From Microcella indica (GTDB taxonomy: Bacteria; Actinomycetota; Actinomycetes; Actinomycetales; Microbacteriaceae): 64,000 bases of DNA. Shown in pieces: positions 35,895 through 47,150 of this stretch. Numbering within the stretch: the first letter of the stretch is position 1; each line of letters begins with the position of its first letter. Both the position numbers and the translations under genes were made by a program. The stretch covers positions 868,001-932,000 of the forward strand of contig NZ_CP058670.1 of NCBI RefSeq assembly GCF_013414345.1, written 5' to 3'. A model generated the notes under the pieces. That model ran no database searches and was not told where the DNA came from. It saw only the letters and a list, made by a program, of their open reading frames with translations.

Positions 35895-37058
35895 TCAGGC
35901 TGTCGGGTACGGGTATTCCGTCGACCGCCCCTGGAACGTCAGGATCGCCTCGTTGCGCACGCGGCCATCCTCGATCTCGATCGCGCGTCGGATGGTGTCG
36001 GACTCGGCCCACGACGCCGGCCCCTCCATCACGGTTCGGAGGAACGGCATGAGCGCCTCGCTGATCTCCCAGGTCGCCGAGTTCCAGAGCAGCGTGGGGG
36101 TGTGGTCCACCGCGTAGTAGTTCGTCGAGTCGCCGACCGTGAACATCGGGTCGGCGAAGGACGTCGGCCTCGCCCAGCTGAATCCCATGCCCTCGTCGAT
36201 CGAGACGTCGACGATGAGGCTCCCGGGGCGAAAGGCGCCGAGATCGTCGAGGCGCAGGTACGTCAGCGGTGCATTCGGGTCCTGCAGCGTGCAGTTGACG
36301 ACGATGTCGTTCTTCGCCAGGTACTCGGGCAGGGCGACCGGCCCCTCATCGGTGTTCACGGTGCTCGCGGAGGGGGAGGCGTCGTCATGCTCGAACTGCA
36401 CGATGTCGACCGACGGGATCGGTGAGCTGACGGCGGCGATGTCGCGATTCGTGAGCACGCGCACATCGTGGACGCCGTGCGCATTGAGCGCGGTCACGGC
36501 ACCGCGTGCGGTCGCCCCGAAGCCGATCACGATCGCGGTCAGGCGGCGGCCGTAGTCGCCCGTCGAGCCGCACAGCTGCAGGGCGTGGATGACGGAGCAG
36601 TACCCGGCGAGCTCGTTGTTCTTGTGGAAGACGTGCAGGCCGAAGCTGCCGTCGCTGCGCCAGTGGTTCATGGCCTCCCACGCGATGAGGGTGAGGCTCT
36701 TGTCGATGGCGAGCTGCGTGATCTCGGGATCCTGCACACAGTGCGGCCAGCCCCACAGCACCTGGCCCTCGCGCAAGGCCTGCACGTCGGAGGCCTGCGG
36801 CTTGGGTAGCAGAACGACGTCGGCCCGATCGAAGATCTCCGCCCGATCGAGCATGCCGCCCACGAGGGGCTCGAGCTCGGCATCGGCGACACCGAAGCGG
36901 GCGCCGTAGCCGCGCTCGAGAAACATGCGCGCCCGCAGGTCGGCATCGATGCGCTCGACGTGCGCGGGGTGGATCGGCAGGCGTCGCTCATCGGCCTTGC
37001 GCGATGTCGCCATCACACCGAGGCGCAGCAGCTCGGAGGAGGCATCGGGAGGGGTCAT
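35895..37058 (-). CDS. alanine dehydrogenase/N5-(carboxyethyl)ornithine synthase family
   Basis: A 387-residue NAD(P)-binding oxidoreductase. The N-terminal KADERRLPIHPAHVERI segment matches the substrate domain of the alanine dehydrogenase/PNT family, and VIGFGATARGAVTAL (about residues 170-185) is the nucleotide-binding loop. The HTPTLLWNSATWEIS stretch near the end points to the N5-(carboxyethyl)ornithine synthase branch, which condenses pyruvate with ornithine, rather than true alanine dehydrogenase. The substrate is uncertain. It is convergent with the HEPN gene and follows the HAD gene on the same strand after a 13-bp tandem repeat. Confidence 0.78.
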   Translation of the reverse strand: MTPPDASSELLRLGVMATSRKADERRLPIHPAHVERIDADLRARMFLERGYGARFGVADAELEPLVGGMLDRAEIFDRADVVLLPKPQASDVQALREGQVLWGWPHCVQDPEITQLAIDKSLTLIAWEAMNHWRSDGSFGLHVFHKNNELAGYCSVIHALQLCGSTGDYGRRLTAIVIGFGATARGAVTALNAHGVHDVRVLTNRDIAAVSSPIPSVDIVQFEHDDASPSASTVNTDEGPVALPEYLAKNDIVVNCTLQDPNAPLTYLRLDDLGAFRPGSLIVDVSIDEGMGFSWARPTSFADPMFTVGDSTNYYAVDHTPTLLWNSATWEISEALMPFLRTVMEGPASWAESDTIRRAIEIEDGRVRNEAILTFQGRSTEYPYPTA

Positions 37059-37082
37059 GCCTGAAGCCTAGGCTCCGCCGTA

Positions 37083-37134
37083 AGGGCCCCGCGCCAGAGC
37101 CCCGAGCCAGAGCCCCGAGCCACGGCCCCAAGTC
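37083..37134. repeat. 13-bp tandem repeat, four copies
   Basis: Units AGGGCCCCGCGCC, AGAGCCCCGAGCC, AGAGCCCCGAGCC and ACGGCCCCAAGTC run head to tail; the middle two are identical. The array lies between the HAD gene (its stop touches the last unit) and the start of the next gene. The 13-bp period excludes coding constraint. Confidence 0.75.
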
Positions 37135-37771
37135 AGGGCCGACGCTCGGCGGCGGCTTCGCGCTCCGCGGCGAAGGCCTCGATGGCCGCGAGCAGGCCGG
37201 CCGCATCGCGGTAGTGGTGCGCGGTGATGCCGAGCGACTGGGCGCCCTCGACGTTCTCGAGCCGGTCATCCGTGAAGAAGGTGCTCTCGGCGACCGCGCC
37301 GTAGTGCGCCATCGCGCGCTCGAAGACGACCGGGTCGGGCTTGCGCGCGCCGAAGAAGGCGCTCGCGTGCAGGTTGTCGCCGCCCATGATGTCGACGAGC
37401 TCGGCGGCGACCTCGTGCAGGTGCTCGTGGATGAGGATGCCGTTGTTGGTCAGCAGCGCGACTGTGCCGAGCTCGGCGGCGCGCCGCACGGCGTCGAGCT
37501 CGTCGGGCCGCGCTGTCGTCGCCTCGGCGCGGTAGCGCACCCAGTCCTCGCGCGACACCTCCGCGCCGATCGCGGCGCACACGCTCGACAGGTACTCGTG
37601 CGCATCGGCGGGGTCGCCCGCCTCGGCCCGCCACTCGAGCCCGTTGATCCACCAGCGCCGGCGCAGCTCGGCGAGGTCGTGCCCGCTGCGCTCCGTGAGC
37701 GACGCCATGCGCGCCCGCCAGTCGTAGTCGTACAGAACGTCGTCCATGTCGAAGAGGAACAGCAGGCTCAT
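37133..37771 (-). CDS. HAD-superfamily hydrolase
   Basis: A 212-residue haloacid dehalogenase-like phosphatase: motif I DMDD (nucleophile Asp8, acid/base Asp10), a helical cap (about 15-90), motif II TNN (in ALLTNNG), motif III Lys in GARKPDP and motif IV in TDDRLENVEGA. The substrate is probably a small phosphorylated metabolite; it cannot be told from the sequence. ATG 37771 is 37 bases from the divergent sua5 start. Confidence 0.88.
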   Translation of the reverse strand: MSLLFLFDMDDVLYDYDWRARMASLTERSGHDLAELRRRWWINGLEWRAEAGDPADAHEYLSSVCAAIGAEVSREDWVRYRAEATTARPDELDAVRRAAELGTVALLTNNGILIHEHLHEVAAELVDIMGGDNLHASAFFGARKPDPVVFERAMAHYGAVAESTFFTDDRLENVEGAQSLGITAHHYRDAAGLLAAIEAFAAEREAAAERRP

Positions 37772-37808
37772 GAGAGCGCCAGTCTGCCCTACTACGATGA
37801 GAGGCATC

Positions 37809-38486
37809 ATGGCCACGGTGTACGACTGCTCGAACGAGAGCGAACTCCTCGAGGGTCTGCGGGCCGCGCGCGGCGCCATCGGACGCGGCGAGCTCGTCGT
37901 CCTGCCGACCGACACGGTCTACGGGGTCGCCGCCGACGCCTTCCGCGCTGAAGCCGTGCAGCGCCTCCTCGACGCCAAGGAGCGCGGGCGGGACGCCCCG
38001 CCTCCCGTCCTCATCCCGGGCATCCCGACTCTCGCAGCTCTCGCCGAGACGGTGCCCGACGAGGTGACCGCGCTCGTCAAGGAGTTCTGGCCCGGCGGCC
38101 TCACCGTCATCGTCGAGGCGCGCGAATCGCTCGCGTGGGATCTGGGCGAGACACGCGGAACGGTCGCCTTGAGGATGCCCGACAATCGCTACACCCTGAA
38201 TCTGCTCGCCGACACGGGCCCGCTGGCCGTCTCGAGCGCCAACATCAGCGGTGAACCGGCTGCCCGCACCGCTGCCGAGGCACAGGCCATGCTCGGCGAT
38301 CGCGTGAGCGTCTACCTCGACGCCGGCGAGGTCGGGGCGCCGCCCGCTGACGGTGCTGACCCCGGGTCGACCATTGTCGACGCGACGAGCCTCCACCTGC
38401 CCGAGGGCAGGCTGCGCATCCTGCGGCAGGGCGTCATCTCCGCCGAGGAGATCGCGCGCGTCGTCGGCACGGAGCGCCTGGCGTGA
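37809..38486 (+). CDS. L-threonylcarbamoyladenylate synthase
   Basis: Makes threonylcarbamoyl-AMP from threonine, bicarbonate and ATP for the t6A modification of tRNAs reading ANN codons. A 225-residue Sua5/YrdC protein with LPTDTVYGVAADA near the N-terminus and VSSANISGEPA in the phosphate-binding region; the extra C-terminal Sua5 domain is absent or very short, so it is of the TsaC size class. GAGAGG precedes ATG 37809. It overlaps wecA by four bases (GTGA). Confidence 0.94.
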   Translation: MATVYDCSNESELLEGLRAARGAIGRGELVVLPTDTVYGVAADAFRAEAVQRLLDAKERGRDAPPPVLIPGIPTLAALAETVPDEVTALVKEFWPGGLTVIVEARESLAWDLGETRGTVALRMPDNRYTLNLLADTGPLAVSSANISGEPAARTAAEAQAMLGDRVSVYLDAGEVGAPPADGADPGSTIVDATSLHLPEGRLRILRQGVISAEEIARVVGTERLA

Positions 38487-39667
38487 CCTTCTACGTGCTC
38501 GTCGGGCTCATCGCGGCCGTCGTGAGCTTCGGGGCCTCGTGGGCGGTGCTGCGGCTGGGCCATCGCTTCAAGATCTATCCGGGCATCCGCGATCGGGATG
38601 TGCACACGACGCCCACCCCCCGACTCGGCGGCATCGCCATCGTCGTCGGCATTCTCGTCGCCCTCGCCGCCGCCTCCCAGATCAGCTGGTTCCGCCTCGT
38701 CTACGCCGACCCCTTCCCGCTGCTCGCGATTGTGGTCGGCGCTCTCGTCATGCTCACCATCGGCGTCGTCGACGACCTCTACGATCTCGACTGGCTCACC
38801 AAGCTCGCCGGGCAGCTGCTCGTCGGCGGGTTCCTCGCCTGGGCGGGCGTGCAGATCCTCTCCCTGCCCATCGGCGGCATCACGATCCTCTCGCCCAACC
38901 TCTCCCTCATCATCACCGTGCTCGCCGTCGTGCTCGTCATGAACGCCGTCAACTTCATCGACGGTCTCGACGGCCTCGTCGCCGGCGTCACGCTCCTCGC
39001 CGGTGGCGTCTTCTTCATCTACAGCTACCTGCTGGCGATCAACACTTCGCAGACCGCGTTCAACCTCGCCTCGCTGCTCATGGCCGTGCTGCTGGGGGCC
39101 GTCGCCGGGTTCCTGCCCTTCAACTGGCACCCCGCGAAGATCTTCATGGGCGACGGGGGAGCGCTCGTGGTCGGGCTCCTGCTCGCCGTCTCCACCGTCA
39201 CCGTGACGGGCCAGATCAACCCTGCCGCGGTCGACGCAGGTCAGCTGCTGCCCGCCTTCATCCCGATCCTGCTGCCGTTCGCCGTGCTCGTCGTGCCGCT
39301 GCTCGACTTCGGCCTCGCCGTGCTGCGCCGCCTGCGCGCCGGCAAGTCGCCGTTCAGCGCCGACCGCAAGCACCTTCACCATCGGCTGCTCGACATGGGC
39401 CACTCGCACCTGCACGCCGTCCTCATCTTCTACGCGTGGACGGCAGTCGTGGCGATCGGCACCCTCCTGTTCATGTTCGTCGCCTGGTGGTGGGCGCTCA
39501 CCGCGATCATCGTGGGCCTCATCGCGTGCGCCTTCGTGACGCTCGCCCCCCTCACGCGTGAGAAGCGGCGCGCCGTGGAGTCCTACGACGCCGACTCGCT
39601 CGACGCGGATGCGATGACCGACGATGACACCACGACCACCACGACCCCCGCGGAGACACCCCGATGA
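38483..39667 (+). CDS. MraY/WecA-family undecaprenyl-phosphate sugar-1-phosphate transferase
   Basis: A 394-residue membrane enzyme with about eleven helices that moves a sugar phosphate, usually GlcNAc-1-phosphate, from UDP-sugar to a polyprenyl phosphate, starting teichoic acid, O-antigen or arabinogalactan-type polymers. The catalytic DDLYDLDW and NFIDGLDGL loops and the HHRLLDMGHSH segment are intact. The position between sua5 and atpI is a conserved actinobacterial arrangement. It overlaps both neighbours by four bases. Confidence 0.93.
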   Translation: MTFYVLVGLIAAVVSFGASWAVLRLGHRFKIYPGIRDRDVHTTPTPRLGGIAIVVGILVALAAASQISWFRLVYADPFPLLAIVVGALVMLTIGVVDDLYDLDWLTKLAGQLLVGGFLAWAGVQILSLPIGGITILSPNLSLIITVLAVVLVMNAVNFIDGLDGLVAGVTLLAGGVFFIYSYLLAINTSQTAFNLASLLMAVLLGAVAGFLPFNWHPAKIFMGDGGALVVGLLLAVSTVTVTGQINPAAVDAGQLLPAFIPILLPFAVLVVPLLDFGLAVLRRLRAGKSPFSADRKHLHHRLLDMGHSHLHAVLIFYAWTAVVAIGTLLFMFVAWWWALTAIIVGLIACAFVTLAPLTREKRRAVESYDADSLDADAMTDDDTTTTTTPAETPR

Positions 39668-40125
39668 CCACGACACCTCCTCGCTCGAGCGCCGCGCCCG
39701 TCCTGCGGCTCTCCCTCGTCTACGGCGCGAGCCTGTTCGCGGCGATCGCCGTCGTCGGCAGCGTGGTCGGCGCACTCGTGAGCGAGCTGCCCGGCCTCCT
39801 GAGCGCGCTCATCGGCGCCGGCATGGGGTTCGTCTTCCTCGCCGTGACGGCCGTGAGCATCCTGCTGGCCGACCGGATCACGAAGGGCGACCTGCTCTCG
39901 CCCGTGTTCTTCGCCCTCGTGCTCGGCGCCTGGCTGCTCAAGTTCGTCGTCTTCCTGGTGCTCGTGTTCACCCTGCGCGAGGCCTCCTTCATCGACCCCG
40001 TCGTGCTCTTCGTGACCCTCGTGATCGCCGTGCTCGGCGGTCTCGTGACCGACCTCGTGGCTGTGTCGCGCGGTCGCGTACCCTACGTGAGCGACATCAC
40101 CCTGCCGGGTTCCTCGGAGCGCTGA
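39664..40125 (+). CDS. ATP synthase-associated membrane protein, AtpI-like
   Basis: A 153-residue protein with four predicted membrane helices and a short polar N-terminus. Sequence similarity to AtpI/UncI is weak, but the size, the helices and the position just before atpB fit. AtpI-type proteins help assemble the c-ring. It overlaps wecA by four bases and is followed by a 98-base gap before atpB. Confidence 0.78.
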   Translation: MTTTPPRSSAAPVLRLSLVYGASLFAAIAVVGSVVGALVSELPGLLSALIGAGMGFVFLAVTAVSILLADRITKGDLLSPVFFALVLGAWLLKFVVFLVLVFTLREASFIDPVVLFVTLVIAVLGGLVTDLVAVSRGRVPYVSDITLPGSSER

Positions 40126-40223
40126 CCTCGATTCGGCTGGGCGCTCCAACTGTTGGTAGGGTGGAGCTATCGATGCCGATCGCCGCGTCATGACCCCGTG
40201 ATGCCCCGATTCTGGAGACTCCC

Positions 40224-41051
40224 CTGAGCGCTGCCGCCCTGATCCCGTTCCTGCCAGTGACGACCGTTGACGGTTCGGACGGGCCGGAGTTCAGTGGTCC
40301 CTCGATCGGTGACTTCTTCCCTCCGGCCATCTTCTTCGAAGGCAACGAGTTCTTCCAGATCGACCGCATCATGCTGCTGCGGCTCGTCATCGCGGGGCTC
40401 CTCATCCTCATGTTCTGGCTCGGCACGCGCCGCATGAGCATCGTGCCCGGCCGCTTCCAGGGCACGATCGAGATGGCGCTCGACTTCGTGCGCATCAACA
40501 TCGCGGAAGACCTGCTCGGCAAGGTCGACGGCAAGCGGTTCCTGCCGCTTCTCACGACGATCTTCTTCCTCGTGCTGTTCCTCAACCTCACCGGCATCGT
40601 GCCGGGCATCAACATCGCGGGAACCTCCGTGATCGGCCTGCCGCTCGTGCTCGCCGCGGCCTCGTACATCGCTTTCGTCTACGCGGGGCTGCGCAAGCAT
40701 CCCGTGGCGTTCTTCCGCAACGCGCTCTTCCCGCCCGGCGTGCCGTGGCCGCTCTACATCATCGTGACGCCCATCGAGCTCGTCTCCATGTTCGTGCTGC
40801 GCCCCGTCACGCTCACGCTGCGACTGCTCATGAACATGGTCGTGGGTCACCTGCTGCTCGTGCTGTTCTTCTCGGCCTCCGCCTTCTTCATGGTCGACCT
40901 CGGTGGGTGGTGGATCATCGCGGGCGTCGGAACGCAGGCATTCGGCATCGTGTTCACGTTCTTCGAGATCCTCGTCTCGCTGCTCCAGGCCTACGTCTTC
41001 ACTCTTCTCACCGCTGTCTACCTCCAGCTCGCGCTGGCGGACGAGCACTAA
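40224..41051 (+). CDS. atpB: ATP synthase F0 subunit a
   Basis: Forms the proton half-channels beside the c-ring. A 275-residue protein with about six helices; the essential arginine is in LTLRLLMNM. I start it at CTG 40224: GGAG lies six bases upstream and the added MSAAALIPFLP resembles the N-termini of relatives, whereas the first standard start, GTG 40257, has no ribosome-binding site. No ATG, GTG or TTG is in frame between 40194 and 40257. It is the first core gene of the atpBEFHAGDC operon. Confidence 0.93.
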   Translation: MSAAALIPFLPVTTVDGSDGPEFSGPSIGDFFPPAIFFEGNEFFQIDRIMLLRLVIAGLLILMFWLGTRRMSIVPGRFQGTIEMALDFVRINIAEDLLGKVDGKRFLPLLTTIFFLVLFLNLTGIVPGINIAGTSVIGLPLVLAAASYIAFVYAGLRKHPVAFFRNALFPPGVPWPLYIIVTPIELVSMFVLRPVTLTLRLLMNMVVGHLLLVLFFSASAFFMVDLGGWWIIAGVGTQAFGIVFTFFEILVSLLQAYVFTLLTAVYLQLALADEH

Positions 41052-41342
<291 letters not shown>

Positions 41343-41352
41343 GGCTCACTTC

Positions 41353-41904
41353 ATGCTCACTGAACTCGTCATTGCGGCGGAACCGGGGGAGGACGTCAAC
41401 CCCCTCATCCCGGCGTGGTACGACATCGTCTACTCGATCATTCCGTTCGCGCTCGTCCTGCTGCTGTTCTGGAAGGTCGTCCTTCCGCGCATGCAGAAGA
41501 TGCTCGACGAGCGCGCCGCCAAGATCGAGGGCGGCATCGAGCAGGCGGAGTCGGCCCAGGCCGAGGCCAAGGAAGCACTCGAGAAGTACAACGCGATGCT
41601 CGCCGAAGCGCGCGCCGAGGCCGCGAAGATTCGCGAGCAGGCCCGCGTCGACGGCGGCGCGATCCTCGCCGAGCTCAAGGAGCAGGCCTCGACCGAGGCC
41701 GCGCGCATCACCGCGACGGCGCAGGCCCAGATCGAGGCCGAGCGCCAGGCGGCACTCGTCTCGCTGCGCTCAGAGGTCGGCTCGCTCGCGATCGACCTTG
41801 CGAGCGGTGTCATCGGGGAGTCCCTCGCGGACGACAAGAAGGCCACGGCGCTCGTGGACCGCTTCCTCGCCGACCTCGAGCAGTCAGAGAAGGCGGCGAA
41901 GTAG
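41353..41904 (+). CDS. atpF: ATP synthase F0 subunit b
   Basis: The peripheral stalk. A 183-residue protein with a short outer N-terminus, one membrane helix (about 27-47) and a long, charged Ala/Glu/Lys-rich helix to the C-terminus that dimerises and binds delta. It begins ten bases after atpE. Two bases separate it from atpH. Confidence 0.96.
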   Translation: MLTELVIAAEPGEDVNPLIPAWYDIVYSIIPFALVLLLFWKVVLPRMQKMLDERAAKIEGGIEQAESAQAEAKEALEKYNAMLAEARAEAAKIREQARVDGGAILAELKEQASTEAARITATAQAQIEAERQAALVSLRSEVGSLAIDLASGVIGESLADDKKATALVDRFLADLEQSEKAAK

Positions 41905-41906
41905 CG

Positions 41907-42698
41907 ATGGGCTCTGCGACGCGAAGCGCACTCGAGGCGGCACGCTCGGCACTCGCCGCCACGAAGGGCGTCGATCTGACGACGGGCGAGCAGCTGCTCG
42001 CGGCGTCGCGCACGATCGGCACATCGACGCAGTTGCAGAGTGCGCTCACCGACCCCTCGGCATCGCCGGAGGACAAGGGAGCACTGCTCTCGGCCCTCTT
42101 CGGCAACCTTTCGCCCGCGGCGCTCGCCCTCCTCACCGCCATGGCCCAGCAGCGCTGGTCCACTGCCGAGGAGTTCCTCGCCGGCCTCGAAGAGATCGGC
42201 ATCCGCGCGGTGGCGTCGTCGACGTCGGCTGATGCGGGCCTCGAGGCGGAGCTGTTCTCGTTCGGTTCCGCTGTCGCGTCGGATGCTGAGCTCGAGCTCG
42301 CGCTCGGCAGCAAGCGCGGCTCGGCCGAGGGCAAGCAGTCGCTCGTGGAGAGCCTGCTCGCCGGCGGTGCGAGCGCGCAGGCCGTCGCGATCGCCGGCCA
42401 CCTCGTGCAGCAGCCCCGCGGCCGCCGCATCGGGGAGCTCGTGCGCACGGGCGCGGCGATCGTCGCCGACTCGTTCGGCAAGGGCATCGCCACGGTGAGC
42501 GTGGCTCGTCCGTTGAGCGATGAGCAGCGCGCATCTGTCGGAGCCATGCTGCGAGAGCGCTACGGCCGCGACCACACCCTCAACCAGGTCATCGATCCCG
42601 CGCTCGTCGGCGGGGTCCGCGTTCAGGTCGGCGACGACGTGATCGACGGCAGCGTCGCTGCACGCCTGGCAGAACTCACACTTCGACTGGCCGGCTAG
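41907..42698 (+). CDS. atpH: ATP synthase F1 subunit delta
   Basis: Joins the peripheral stalk to F1. A 263-residue protein, longer than the about 180 of E. coli, as is usual in actinobacteria: the N-terminal helical bundle and the C-terminal conserved segment (ERYGRDHTLNQVIDPALVGGVRVQVGD) are separated by extra helical sequence. It is not fused to subunit b, unlike in mycobacteria. The open frame upstream is a shadow of atpF. Confidence 0.95.
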   Translation: MGSATRSALEAARSALAATKGVDLTTGEQLLAASRTIGTSTQLQSALTDPSASPEDKGALLSALFGNLSPAALALLTAMAQQRWSTAEEFLAGLEEIGIRAVASSTSADAGLEAELFSFGSAVASDAELELALGSKRGSAEGKQSLVESLLAGGASAQAVAIAGHLVQQPRGRRIGELVRTGAAIVADSFGKGIATVSVARPLSDEQRASVGAMLRERYGRDHTLNQVIDPALVGGVRVQVGDDVIDGSVAARLAELTLRLAG

Positions 42699-42721
42699 GT
42701 CCGCTCGAGAACACCAGACGG

Positions 42722-42741
42722 AGCCCCGCAGAGTCGGGGCT
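42722..42741 (+). other. hairpin in the atpH-atpA gap
   Basis: AGCCCCG and CGGGGCT pair perfectly (7 bp) around a 6-base loop, 23 bases after the atpH stop and just before the atpA ribosome-binding site AAGGGAAG. Confidence 0.5.
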
Positions 42742-42761
42742 GCGAACGAAAAGGGAAGAAC

Positions 42762-44396
42762 ATGGCAGAACTTTCGATCAGCCCGGACGAGATCCGCGAC
42801 GCGCTCAAGAAGTTCGCGCGCGACTACGCTCCCGGAGCCGCCGCTGCGACCGAGGTCGGCCGCGTGGTCGATGCCGCTGACGGCATCGCGCACGTCGAGG
42901 GGCTGCCCGGCGTGATGGCCAACGAGCTCATCCGCTTCTCGGACGGCACGCTCGGTCTCGCGCAGAACCTCGACGAGAGCGAGATCGGTGTCGTCGTCCT
43001 CGGCGAGTTCTCCGGCATCGTCGAAGGCATGGAGGTCACCCGCACGGGCGAGGTCCTCTCCGTCCCCGTTGGCGACGGCTACCTCGGCCGCGTCGTCGAT
43101 CCGCTCGGTGCCCCCATCGACGGCCTCGGCGACATCGCCGACGAGGGCCGTCGCGCGCTCGAGCTGCAGGCTCCCGGCGTCATGCAGCGCAAGAGCGTGC
43201 ACGAGCCCCTGCAGACCGGCATCAAGGCGATCGACGCCATGATCCCCGTGGGTCGTGGCCAGCGTCAGCTCATCATCGGCGACCGGCAGACCGGCAAGAC
43301 GGCGATCGCGGTCGACACGATCATCAACCAGAAGGCCAACTGGGAGTCGGGCGACACGAACAAGCAGGTGCGCTGCATCTACGTCGCGATCGGCCAGAAG
43401 GGCTCCACGATCGCCGCCGTCAAGGGCGCGCTCGAAGAGGCCGGCGCGATGGAGTACACGACGATCGTCGCGGCTCCTGCCTCCGACCCCGCCGGCTTCA
43501 AGTACCTCGCCCCCTACACGGGCTCGGCCATCGGCCAGCACTGGATGTACGGCGGCAAGCACGTCCTCATCATTTTCGACGACCTCTCGAAGCAGGCCGA
43601 GGCCTACCGCGCGGTCTCGCTCCTCCTGCGTCGCCCGCCGGGTCGCGAGGCGTACCCCGGTGACGTCTTCTACTTGCACTCCCGTCTGCTCGAGCGCTGC
43701 GCGAAGCTCTCGGACGAGCTCGGTGCAGGGTCGATGACGGGGCTCCCGATCATCGAGACGAAGGCGAACGACGTCTCGGCCTACATCCCCACCAACGTCA
43801 TCTCGATCACGGACGGTCAGATCTTCCTGCAGTCCGACCTCTTCAACTCGAACCAGCGCCCCGCGGTCGACGTCGGCATCTCGGTGTCGCGCGTCGGTGG
43901 TGACGCTCAGGTCAAGAGCATCAAGAAAGTCTCCGGCACGCTCAAGCTCGAGCTCGCGCAGTACCGCTCGCTCGAGGCCTTCGCGATGTTCGCCTCCGAC
44001 CTCGACGCGACGAGCCGCCGCCAGCTGTCTCGCGGCGCGCGACTCACCGAGCTGCTCAAGCAGCCGCAGTACTCGCCGTACCCCGTCGAGGAGCAGGTCG
44101 TCTCGATCTGGGCCGGCACGAAGGGCAAGCTCGACTCGATCGCGCTCACCGACGTTCTGCGCTTCGAGCGCGAGCTGCTCGACCACCTGCAGCGGAACAC
44201 CGAAATCCTCACGACCCTGCGCGAGTCCAACGTGCTCGACGAGAAGACCGAGGGCGAGCTCGAGAAGGCCATCGATTCCTTCCTCGAAGAGTTCCAGGGC
44301 GGCGGCGCCGACGGCGTGCAGGCCGGCTCCGAGGAGTTCGACGAGACCGAGGAAGCCGACATCAACCAGGAGAAGATCGTGCGGAGGAAGCGCTAG
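42762..44396 (+). CDS. atpA: ATP synthase F1 subunit alpha
   Basis: Non-catalytic nucleotide-binding subunit of the F1 hexamer. A 544-residue protein with N-terminal beta barrel, central RecA-like domain with P-loop GDRQTGKT (about 173-180) and the arginine finger in the [11 protein letters not shown] stretch. A C-terminal extension of about 30 acidic then basic residues ([21 protein letters not shown]) exceeds the E. coli protein, as in other actinobacteria. Confidence 0.98.
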   Translation: MAELSISPDEIRDALKKFARDYAPGAAAATEVGRVVDAADGIAHVEGLPGVMANELIRFSDGTLGLAQNLDESEIGVVVLGEFSGIVEGMEVTRTGEVLSVPVGDGYLGRVVDPLGAPIDGLGDIADEGRRALELQAPGVMQRKSVHEPLQTGIKAIDAMIPVGRGQRQLIIGDRQTGKTAIAVDTIINQKANWESGDTNKQVRCIYVAIGQKGSTIAAVKGALEEAGAMEYTTIVAAPASDPAGFKYLAPYTGSAIGQHWMYGGKHVLIIFDDLSKQAEAYRAVSLLLRRPPGREAYPGDVFYLHSRLLERCAKLSDELGAGSMTGLPIIETKANDVSAYIPTNVISITDGQIFLQSDLFNSNQRPAVDVGISVSRVGGDAQVKSIKKVSGTLKLELAQYRSLEAFAMFASDLDATSRRQLSRGARLTELLKQPQYSPYPVEEQVVSIWAGTKGKLDSIALTDVLRFERELLDHLQRNTEILTTLRESNVLDEKTEGELEKAIDSFLEEFQGGGADGVQAGSEEFDETEEADINQEKIVRRKR

Positions 44397-44453
44397 AGCC
44401 CCTGCTCGAGACGCGACCGGCCACACGACGACACCTAAGGAAAGACGACACAC

Positions 44454-46887
<2,434 letters not shown>

Positions 46888-46889
46888 TC

Positions 46890-47150
46890 GTGGCCGAGCT
46901 CACGGTGAGCGTCGTCGCCGCCGACCGCGAAGTGTGGTCGGGCGTCGCGAAGCAGATCGTCGCGCGCACGACCGAGGGCGAGATCGGCATCCTGCCCGGT
47001 CACGAGCCGCTGCTGGGAATTCTCGGCGCCGGTGAGGTGCGCATCACGCCGACGGAGGGCGCTGTCGTCACGGCGCGCGCCGAGGATGGTTTTCTCTCGG
47101 TCGAGAACAACACCGTGACGATCGTCGCGGGCGCCGCCGAACTGCTCTAG
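46890..47150 (+). CDS. atpC: ATP synthase F1 subunit epsilon, short form
   Basis: An 86-residue protein consisting only of the N-terminal beta-sandwich that binds gamma and the c-ring (ends at VTIVAGAAELL). The C-terminal helical hairpin of E. coli epsilon (138 residues), which inhibits ATP hydrolysis, is missing. The stop codon is intact and the next gene starts on its last base, so this is not a truncation in progress. Similar short forms occur in related Micrococcales. Confidence 0.95.
   Translation: MAELTVSVVAADREVWSGVAKQIVARTTEGEIGILPGHEPLLGILGAGEVRITPTEGAVVTARAEDGFLSVENNTVTIVAGAAELL

Noticed and set aside
34961-37808. Genomic island or prophage remnant between prmC and sua5
   Set aside because: No integrase, transposase, direct-repeat ends or phage genes. 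Only the gene content and order suggest insertion.
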